From UBA9547 sp044349205 (lineage in GTDB: Bacteria; Bacteroidota; Bacteroidia; Cytophagales; UBA9547): a stretch of 20,461 nucleotides of DNA. The stretch is taken from the NCBI GenBank assembly GCA_044349205.1, contig JBIKRJ010000016.1, forward strand, positions 1 through 20,461. Reading direction: 5' to 3'. The notes beneath the pieces were generated by a model. That model saw only the letters and a program-made list of their open reading frames with translations. It made no database searches and had not been told where the DNA came from. The position numbers and the translations under genes are program-made. Of the stretch, positions 5,959-11,842 are shown in pieces (the first letter of the stretch is position 1; every line of letters starts with the position of its first letter).

Positions 5959-7839
5959 ATGAAAAAGACCATAATACTAACTATCTCACTTTTAATAGGA
6001 TACAACAGTTTTTGCCAAGACTTTATAATACGCAAAGGCAATAAGCTTACCAAAGGAAAAAACGGTCCTGAAGTGTACTTGCGCGGCATTTGCTTCGGCA
6101 ACCAAGTGTGGAACGATGTGGAACTGCCCTATGGGCATCATAACGAAATGGACTTCAGAAGGGTGAAAGCTTTGGGCATGAATGCCATTCGGTTTTACAT
6201 GAACTACAAAACTTTTGAAAGTGACGCAGCGCCTTTTACCTATAAAAACTCGGGCTGGGACTGGATAGACCAAAACATTGCTTGGGCAAAAAAATATAAC
6301 CTTTACCTTATTCTGAATATACACATTCCACAAGGAGGCTTTCAATCCTTGTGCAAAGGAGATGCCCTATGGTCGGTGCCAAGCAACCAAGACCGACTTG
6401 CCGCTTTATGGAAAGCGATTGCCCGCCGTTACCAAAATGAAACGCAAATAGCCGGTTACGATTTGTTGAACGAACCCACTCCTTCGGTATCGGTAAGTCT
6501 TTGGAAAAATTTGGCACAGCGCATCATAGACAGCATTCGCACTGTCGATAAACAGCATTTGGTAATCGCCGAAAGAGCTATTGCATTGGGATGTAACTAT
6601 GGTTTCAACGACGGAAATTACAATTTCCAACCATTACAAGAAGAAAATCTCATGTATACTGTTCACATGTACGATCCATTCGAATTTACCCACCAATACC
6701 AAGGTTTTGTGGGCACTGGCGAAGGGGGTAAGTACCCCGATGAAAATGCCATTTCGGCTCCTTCGGATGTGTCTTGGGCTTACGGACAATACAACAATCC
6801 TTCGGTGCCAATGGGGACAAGCAATTGGACCTACTACCAAGGTGTGCCTTTTCAAGTAAACAACGACAGTGCGATAATTGCACGACCCGTCTTTTATGGC
6901 CACCGATTGAAAAATGGAGTGGCTTATTTCGACGACATTGTCATTCATGAAGTTGATGCTCAAGGAAATATACTTCGCGAAATAGCCAAACTCAATTTTA
7001 CCAACAACACCAATATTTGGTTTTGGAGCGAAAAAAATGATGGTACATTGGGCACCTCTACCGATGGTCACAACGATAATTTTTCATTGACTGTGACGGG
7101 TACTAGCGGATATTCTTCTGTGACCATTCAACCCTTACAGTTTAAAGTTGAAAAAGGGAAATGGTATGCGGCAAGTGCTTGGATGAAAGGGGAGAATTTG
7201 CCTACTGGCATCACTGTCAATACCACCATGGAATTTTACTATTCTCCTTCCAAACAAAAAGTAAAAGCAAGAAACGCCACCACGCTGCGCGAAATGATTT
7301 TGGCGGCAACACGTTTTCCAAGAGAGCGGAATTTCCCTGTTTATTACGGCGAGTTTGGGGCTGGCCGACCTTGTTTTGTGAACGACAAAGGCGGCGATCG
7401 TTGGACAAAAGATGTGATATACATTTTTGATAGTTTGGACTTTCATTTTACCTACCATGCATACAGGGAAGACAATTTTGGCTATTATGGAGGTTGGGAA
7501 GGTCCATTGGACACTAGTACCGTGCAACAATCTTTGAAAAAAGTGTTCGAAGAGTATTTTATTCAAAGCCCTACTGGCGCCGAAATGCAAAACATTACGG
7601 AAGAAATAGGCATAGCCGTATATCCCAATCCCGCAAGCCACCTCATTTGTTTCGAAAACCGAAATCAAAAAATGGCCAATGTACAAATAAGTGATACCAA
7701 AGGAAAAGTACTGAAGACCATAACACTGGCAGGAAACGAAACTACCGAATTGGAAATCAAAGATTTAACTCGTGGTATGTATTTTTGCCTTTTGCACCAA
7801 GACGGCCAAAAAAGAACTTTTAAATTGGTAAAAGAGTAA
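5959..7839 (+). CDS. Secreted GH5-type glycoside hydrolase with inserted jelly-roll-like domain and T9SS sorting domain
   Basis: The frame is open from a TTG at 5917, but the ATG at 5959 gives a proper signal peptide (MKKTIILTISLLIGYNSFCQ) and is preferred, giving 626 residues. The catalytic TIM barrel is of the glycoside hydrolase family 5 type: LRGICFG (41-47), NAIRFYMN (75-82), the general acid/base E172 in YDLLNEP, HMYDP (236-240) and the nucleophile E465 in VYYGEFGAG. About 150 residues (about 285-435) sit between HMYDP and the nucleophile. They contain YFDDIVIHE (323-331) and strand-rich sequence like carbohydrate-binding modules of the CBM4/9 type. The C-terminus (about 549-626, GIAVYPNPAS... 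to FKLVKE) is a T9SS type A sorting domain. The likely substrate is a beta-linked polysaccharide, not identifiable further. The protein is exported and either anchored or released. Confidence 0.87.
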   Translation: MKKTIILTISLLIGYNSFCQDFIIRKGNKLTKGKNGPEVYLRGICFGNQVWNDVELPYGHHNEMDFRRVKALGMNAIRFYMNYKTFESDAAPFTYKNSGWDWIDQNIAWAKKYNLYLILNIHIPQGGFQSLCKGDALWSVPSNQDRLAALWKAIARRYQNETQIAGYDLLNEPTPSVSVSLWKNLAQRIIDSIRTVDKQHLVIAERAIALGCNYGFNDGNYNFQPLQEENLMYTVHMYDPFEFTHQYQGFVGTGEGGKYPDENAISAPSDVSWAYGQYNNPSVPMGTSNWTYYQGVPFQVNNDSAIIARPVFYGHRLKNGVAYFDDIVIHEVDAQGNILREIAKLNFTNNTNIWFWSEKNDGTLGTSTDGHNDNFSLTVTGTSGYSSVTIQPLQFKVEKGKWYAASAWMKGENLPTGITVNTTMEFYYSPSKQKVKARNATTLREMILAATRFPRERNFPVYYGEFGAGRPCFVNDKGGDRWTKDVIYIFDSLDFHFTYHAYREDNFGYYGGWEGPLDTSTVQQSLKKVFEEYFIQSPTGAEMQNITEEIGIAVYPNPASHLICFENRNQKMANVQISDTKGKVLKTITLAGNETTELEIKDLTRGMYFCLLHQDGQKRTFKLVKE

Positions 7840-7909
7840 AAACCAATTAAACCTTTTTCCAAAAAGCAAATCAAAAACCGAATGTTAAACTAAAATTAAC
7901 TCAAAAAAC

Positions 7910-9244
7910 ATGAAGTTTTTTTATATTAAAAAACTCTTTTTTTTCTTTTTCATTTTTGGGACTTTTTGGGCGAAAAGTCAACCATTCGACCCTACATTGG
8001 CTGCCTTGTTGCAACAAAGAATAGACAGTCTTCAATCGGCTTATCAGATAAAAGGGTTATCGTCGGCTGTATTTATACCGTCTCAAGGCTATTGGATGGG
8101 CACAAGCGGAATTTCCTACACAAACTCACCCATAGGCAAGGATATGTTGTTTGGTATAGGTAGCAACACCAAACTTTTTACATCGGTTTGCCTGCTCAAA
8201 CTAATGGAAAATGACACAAGCATTCAACTCGAAAATAAAATCTCGAAATGGTTGCCCGCCATCAAAAACGTGAATCCCAATATCACCATCACGCAATTGC
8301 TCAATCACACAAGTGGCATAGCCGACATTATCGATTTTCCAGGTTATGCCGATTCCATCTCAAAAAATCCATTGCGGGTGTTTCAGCCAGAAGAATTATT
8401 GCCCTACATAGGTACTCCCATTTTTCAACCGGGCAAGGGTACCTTTTATTCCAACACCAACTACACATTGGCAGGACTTATTTTCCAAAAAGCATCAAAC
8501 CAATCGCTTGCAAACTACATGAGAAGCAACGTGCTGAATAGCTTACAACTCGATTCTACTTTTTTCGATGTATACGAAACAATAAAGGGTGAAGTGGCAC
8601 ACCCTTGGCAAAATGGAAAAGACATAGATGGTATTCCCAGAATATCGCTGAACAGTGCCGCTTGGAGTGCTGGCGCTATGTATTCGACAGCGAGCGAAAT
8701 GGCACAATGGTATAAATATTTATTGATAGATAAAAAGGTGCTCAAGCCCAATTCATTTGTCAATCTTGTGAAATTTAGTCCGCCCGGAAATTATGGGCTT
8801 GGAATAGGCCAACAAGTGTTGAACAACAGGGTGGTATGGGGTCATGGCGGTGACATAAGGGGCTACAGAAGTCGTTTTCTAATGGATACTGCCTCGCAGA
8901 CGATTGTAGTCGTGCTGACGAATAGTAATCCGCTCGAAATCAACAATGTGGCAGGAAGTATTCTAAACCTAGTGACCTCTTACAATGTGGCAACCAGTCT
9001 AGAAAAAACGGAAAATTTGAACTCTAAAATCGACTTTTTCCCCAACCCCGCACAGCACACGATTCGAATTGAAAATGTACCCGAAGAAACCATCTATGAA
9101 ATTTTTAATCCACTTGGACAAAGTATGCTAAAAGGCATAACATCCGGCACAATAGAACTGGCCTCTATACCTCCAGGAGTTTACAACTTGGTGCTAAATA
9201 CTTCACCCCAATTTTCCACCCTTCGATTAGTAAAAAACGAATAG
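7910..9244 (+). CDS. Exported serine beta-lactamase-fold hydrolase with T9SS sorting domain
   Basis: The 444-residue protein has a signal peptide with a long phenylalanine run (about 1-23, ending AKSQ). Its main domain (about 30-355) is the beta-lactamase/class C/esterase fold: the catalytic SxxK (S85-N-T-K88), YxN (Y180-S-N182) and a third motif HGG (312-314) in VVWGHGGDIRGYRSRF. LLNHTSGI (130-137) is the usual conserved block. The C-terminus (about 373-444, IDFFPNPAQHTIRIE to STLRLVKNE) is a T9SS type A sorting domain. HGG in place of KTG suggests a D-aminopeptidase, esterase or DD-peptidase-like enzyme rather than a true antibiotic beta-lactamase. The gene starts 70 bp after the GH5 gene on the same strand and may share its transcript. 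The reaction is not determined. Confidence 0.88.
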   Translation: MKFFYIKKLFFFFFIFGTFWAKSQPFDPTLAALLQQRIDSLQSAYQIKGLSSAVFIPSQGYWMGTSGISYTNSPIGKDMLFGIGSNTKLFTSVCLLKLMENDTSIQLENKISKWLPAIKNVNPNITITQLLNHTSGIADIIDFPGYADSISKNPLRVFQPEELLPYIGTPIFQPGKGTFYSNTNYTLAGLIFQKASNQSLANYMRSNVLNSLQLDSTFFDVYETIKGEVAHPWQNGKDIDGIPRISLNSAAWSAGAMYSTASEMAQWYKYLLIDKKVLKPNSFVNLVKFSPPGNYGLGIGQQVLNNRVVWGHGGDIRGYRSRFLMDTASQTIVVVLTNSNPLEINNVAGSILNLVTSYNVATSLEKTENLNSKIDFFPNPAQHTIRIENVPEETIYEIFNPLGQSMLKGITSGTIELASIPPGVYNLVLNTSPQFSTLRLVKNE

Positions 9245-9484
9245 TTTCGTTTACACCCTTTGTCAACTCGGAATATACTTTACATTTTTTTCTAACGAAA
9301 CAAAAAAGTACCGTTTTTCCCCTTCAGATACTGCCATTTTATGTCCTAATCTCAGATTTTAAGGCTTATTTTTTAATTTAAATTGCTGATTAATAAACTA
9401 TTAAGATAATAGTAATGATTCTTTAATATAAATAACCCAATCTAAGTATTCTAAAACAAGACAGTTAGACTGATTATCAAAAAC

Positions 9485-9514
9485 TTAGTGGGAAAAAGTG
9501 GTGAAAAGTGGTGG
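9485..9514 (+). promoter_or_regulatory. MraZ operator: three 10-bp direct repeats
   Basis: Three adjacent 10-bp repeats, TTAGTGGGAA, AAAGTGGTGA and AAAGTGGTGG, share the core AGTGG with exact 10-bp spacing, about one helical turn. MraZ is known to bind such tandem boxes upstream of its own gene (TGGGN with 5-bp spacers in E. coli, AAAGTGKN3 in Mycoplasma). The last box sits about 20 bp upstream of a -7 element, in the -33 region, so binding should block RNA polymerase. It is 65 bp before the mraZ start codon. Confidence 0.8.
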
Positions 9515-9533
9515 ATTTTTGTTTCCCATTTTC

Positions 9534-9541
9534 TAACTTTG
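9534..9541 (+). promoter_or_regulatory. Putative -7 promoter element of the dcw cluster
   Basis: TAACTTTG is a full match to the Bacteroidota -7 consensus TAnnTTTG. No good TTTG stands 19-21 bp upstream; that position is filled by the third MraZ box (9505-9514). The mraZ ATG is 38 bp downstream, leaving a leader of about 30 nt. It is the best candidate for the main promoter of mraZ and the genes behind it. Confidence 0.6.
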
Positions 9542-9579
9542 CAAAAGGTGAAGAGTAACACTTCGCCTGACAAAACACA

Positions 9580-10044
9580 ATGGCCTATTTCTCGGGTGAA
9601 TATGAGTGCACTGTAGATCCTAAAGGACGGATGATATTGCCGGCCAAGGTAAAAGCGCACCTACCCGAAGGATTTACCCAAGAGATTTATGTAATGCGTA
9701 GCAGTGCAGATCCGTGTTTGGTCATATATCCTATTCCCGAATCGGAAAAATTGGCTACAAAGGTCTTGGGTTTGAATGAATTTGACGAGGATACGGCCAT
9801 CATACAGCGTAATTTTTTTCGTGCCGGACAAGTTTTCGAGTTAGACAACATGGGCCGTTTTTTGATTACCAAGCGCATGTTGGAATATGCTGGAATAGGA
9901 AAAGATGCAATACTGGTAGGAATGGGAAACCGATTGGAAGTGTGGGATCCTGCCACGTACGAAAAACACCTTATTTCAGATCCAAAAGAATTGGCAAGCC
10001 TGCTGAAAAAACATTTGGGCAGCCAAGGGTCAAAAGAAAATTAG
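9580..10044 (+). CDS. mraZ: Transcriptional regulator MraZ
   Basis: The 154-residue protein has the two SpoVT/AbrB-like DNA-binding halves of MraZ. Each half has its signature: DPKGRMILPAKV (13-24) and DNMGRFLITKRM (89-100). MraZ forms a ring-shaped oligomer that binds tandem repeats upstream of its own gene and usually represses the dcw cluster. Matching repeats lie 65-95 bp upstream here. Length and start (MAYFSGEYECTVDPKGR) agree with the family. It is the first gene of the cluster, and rsmH follows after 48 bp. Confidence 0.95.
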   Translation: MAYFSGEYECTVDPKGRMILPAKVKAHLPEGFTQEIYVMRSSADPCLVIYPIPESEKLATKVLGLNEFDEDTAIIQRNFFRAGQVFELDNMGRFLITKRMLEYAGIGKDAILVGMGNRLEVWDPATYEKHLISDPKELASLLKKHLGSQGSKEN

Positions 10045-10092
10045 TCCATAGTTTTTGGTCAAGTATAAAGGCTTAAGGTTTTTGGTATTCTT

Positions 10093-11037
10093 ATGACAAT
10101 TAACACTTTACACACTACTGAAAAAAAATACCACATTCCCGTGATGCTGAACGAATGCATTGCGGGAATGCAGGTGTGTGAAGGCGGATTGTATGTAGAT
10201 GCCACATTTGGTGGTGGAGGACACAGCAAGGCAATATTGGCAAAACTAAAAGGCAAAGGAAAATTATTAGGTTTTGACCAAGATGCCGACGCCAAAAAAA
10301 ATGCTTTGGACATTGAAGACCCAAATTTTGTTTTTGTAGACGCCAACTTTCGACATTTACAAAAATACCTGCGCCTATTTGGAATAGAAAAAGTAGATGG
10401 TATTTTGGCCGATTTGGGCGTTTCTTCTCACCAATTCGATACCGCAGCACGCGGATTTTCGACTCGATTTGATGCCTCGCTCGACATGCGCATGAACCAG
10501 TCTGAGTCTGCCACCGCGGCAAGCATACTAAATGAGTATTCCGAAAGCGAATTACATAAAATTTTTGGCATGTATGGCGAAATCCGCAACGCGCGTACCC
10601 TTGCGACACAGGTGGTACAAGAAAGGATAAAATCGCCTATACGCACCGTCGAAGATTTTAAAAACATTTTACGCAAACTTGCCCCTCGTGGTGCCGAAAA
10701 CAAATATTTCGCTCAAGCATTTCAGGCTTTGCGCATAGAAGTAAACAGGGAATTGGATGCATTGCGTGAGTTTTTAATGCAAACAGCCGATGTACTGAAG
10801 CCCGAGGGTAGGCTGGTCGTGATGTCTTACCACTCTTTGGAAGACCGTTTGGTAAAAAATTTCATCCAAAAGGGCAAATTCAGCGGCGATGAAGAAAAAG
10901 ACTTTTATGGCAATGTGTTGAAACCTTTCGAAGCAGTGAATAAAAAACCCATTGAACCAAGCGAAACAGAGCAAAAAGAAAATCCTCGTTCGAGAAGCGC
11001 GAAGTTGAGAATAGCAAAAAGAAATACAGACAGATAA
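10093..11037 (+). CDS. rsmH: 16S rRNA (cytosine(1402)-N4)-methyltransferase RsmH (MraW)
   Basis: The 314-residue protein is the SAM-dependent methyltransferase that modifies C1402 of 16S rRNA in the ribosomal P site. The SAM-binding motif VDATFGGGGHSKAIL (35-49) and GFDQD (60-64) are clear. DLGVSSHQFD (107-116), RGFSTRFDASLDMRM (120-134) and the C-terminal VMSYHSLEDRLVKNF block also match the family. The ATG at 10093 precedes the family start sequence (HIPVMLNE at 14-21) by a normal distance. It is the second gene of the cluster and ends 2 bp before the ftsL start. Confidence 0.96.
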   Translation: MTINTLHTTEKKYHIPVMLNECIAGMQVCEGGLYVDATFGGGGHSKAILAKLKGKGKLLGFDQDADAKKNALDIEDPNFVFVDANFRHLQKYLRLFGIEKVDGILADLGVSSHQFDTAARGFSTRFDASLDMRMNQSESATAASILNEYSESELHKIFGMYGEIRNARTLATQVVQERIKSPIRTVEDFKNILRKLAPRGAENKYFAQAFQALRIEVNRELDALREFLMQTADVLKPEGRLVVMSYHSLEDRLVKNFIQKGKFSGDEEKDFYGNVLKPFEAVNKKPIEPSETEQKENPRSRSAKLRIAKRNTDR

Positions 11038-11039
11038 TA

Positions 11040-11423
11040 TTGGGCAATACCTACAAAATACCGACACAAAAAGAAAAAGAAACCAAAAAGACTTCTGCAG
11101 GTGGAAGCGTGTTTTCGGCATTGGACAACCTACTCAAGTTAGACCATTTATTCGAAAAGGGAGTCCCTTTGGAATATCTGCCAAAAGTTCTTTTCTGTAC
11201 GGCATTGGTCATTATTTACATTGCCAACGGACATTTTGCCGAACGAAATGCTAGAAAAATTGAAAAATTGAAACTAGAAGTAGAAGACTTGCGCGCCGAC
11301 TACATCACGATGAAATCGGACTATATGTACGAAAGCAAACAATCGGAAATAGCAAAAAGAGCTGAAACAATGGGAATATACGAAAGCGATGTACCACCCA
11401 CCAAAATCATAATTAAAAATTAA
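11040..11423 (+). CDS. ftsL: FtsL-like cell division protein
   Basis: The 127-residue protein has the FtsL layout: a cytoplasmic N-terminus (1-47), one transmembrane helix (about 48-63, PKVLFCTALVIIYIAN) and a periplasmic coiled coil (about 66-105, ERNARKIEKLKLEVEDLRADY). Bacteroidota FtsL is poorly conserved and is identified mainly by its place between rsmH and ftsI. It would link the division complex (FtsB/FtsQ) to FtsW-FtsI. No ATG is available, so the start is a TTG 2 bp after the rsmH stop. The stop codon (11421-11423) lies inside an 18-bp palindrome that starts the pseudogene region. Confidence 0.82.
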   Translation: MGNTYKIPTQKEKETKKTSAGGSVFSALDNLLKLDHLFEKGVPLEYLPKVLFCTALVIIYIANGHFAERNARKIEKLKLEVEDLRADYITMKSDYMYESKQSEIAKRAETMGIYESDVPPTKIIIKN

Positions 11424-11435
11424 TAATTATTAATT
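11418..11435. repeat. 18-bp perfect palindrome across the ftsL stop codon
   Basis: AATTAATAATTATTAATT reads the same on both strands and contains the ftsL stop TAA at 11421-11423. It marks the left border of the region with the four-helix-bundle pseudogene. A comparable TTAATT-based hairpin stands at the right border. It may be the edge of a past insertion, a weak transcription signal, or simple AT-rich sequence. Confidence 0.6.
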
Positions 11436-11443
11436 AATTTGAT

Positions 11444-11820
11444 TTGAAACCTTATGAACAAAAGCACAACCCAATTCAAGAAAAAAGTTATGCATTTGCC
11501 ATCAGAATAGTGAATCTGTATAAATTCTTAATAGATGAAAAAAAGAGAAGATTCTTTCGAAACAACTGCTCAGAAGCGGTACGGCAATCGGGGCAATGGT
11601 CGAATAGGCTTTGGGAGGTGAATCGGAGCTAGACTTCAAACATAAATTGAAAATTGCCAACAAAGAATCTAGAGAAGTAAATTATTGGATTAGACTATTG
11701 AGAGACACGGGGTACTTAAACGAAAAACAATCAGAATCTATCCTTTTGGATAGCTTAGAATTGGTAAAGATTTTATCTAAAATAATAAAAACCTCAAGCA
11801 AAAAAAGCATTAATTCTTAA
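11444..11820 (+). pseudogene. Broken four-helix-bundle gene (23S rRNA intervening-sequence protein family)
   Basis: Two reading frames together spell a member of the four-helix-bundle family related to the 23S rRNA intervening-sequence protein and to DGR accessory protein Avd. The first frame gives HNPIQEKSYAFAIRIVNLYKFLIDEKK; after a shift at the A7 run (11538-11544) the frame at 11545 gives EKILSKQLLRSGTAIGAMVE. Then comes an in-frame TAG (11605-11607), where family members usually have Glu, followed by ALGGESELDFKHKLKIANKESREVNYWIRLLRDTGYL to a TAA at 11818-11820. An eighth A would restore the first frame. The intact gene would have about 125 residues. No in-frame ATG remains at the 5' end (a TTG at 11444 is the only start). 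The family pattern is recalled, not searched; the two lesions are read directly. Confidence 0.82.
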
Positions 11821-11838
11821 TTGACAATCATTAATTAA
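11817..11838. repeat. AT-rich hairpin at the right edge of the pseudogene
   Basis: TTAATTGA (11817-11824) can pair with TTAATTAA (11831-11838) around a 6-nt loop, with one G-T pair. It overlaps the stop codon of the pseudogene and ends 4 bp before the ftsI start. It uses the same TTAATT units as the palindrome at 11418-11435, so the two may be the borders of one inserted segment. Confidence 0.45.
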
Positions 11839-11842
11839 CAAG

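Larger units (their letters stand above)
9245..9579. other. 335-bp gene-free region upstream of mraZ
   Basis: No coding frame is supported here. The left part is unstructured apart from an 8-bp inverted repeat with arms 42 bp apart (GTTTCGTT at 9244-9251, AACGAAAC at 9294-9301). The middle (about 9360-9450) is strongly AT-rich and holds a short 6-bp hairpin (CTATTA/TAATAG, 9398-9412). The right end holds the MraZ-type operator and promoter described separately. The size and AT-richness suit the control region of the dcw cluster. Confidence 0.7.

Noticed and set aside
9244..9301. Inverted repeat GTTTCGTT/AACGAAAC after the beta-lactamase-fold gene as a terminator
   Set aside because: The arms are 42 bp apart with only 8 bp of stem, so a stable terminator hairpin is unlikely.
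10051..10086. Direct repeat GTTTTTGGT at 10051-10059 and 10078-10086 in the mraZ-rsmH gap
   Set aside because: It is short, low in complexity and present only twice; no known site matches and chance is likely.
10115..10609. A 164-codon minus-strand frame inside rsmH
   Set aside because: It is antisense to rsmH, which shows all family motifs, and its translation is low in ordinary protein features.
11538..11544. A7 run as a programmed ribosomal frameshift site in the four-helix-bundle gene
   Set aside because: The frame reached after the shift soon meets a TAG at 11605, so a frameshift alone would not make a full protein; decay explains both lesions better.
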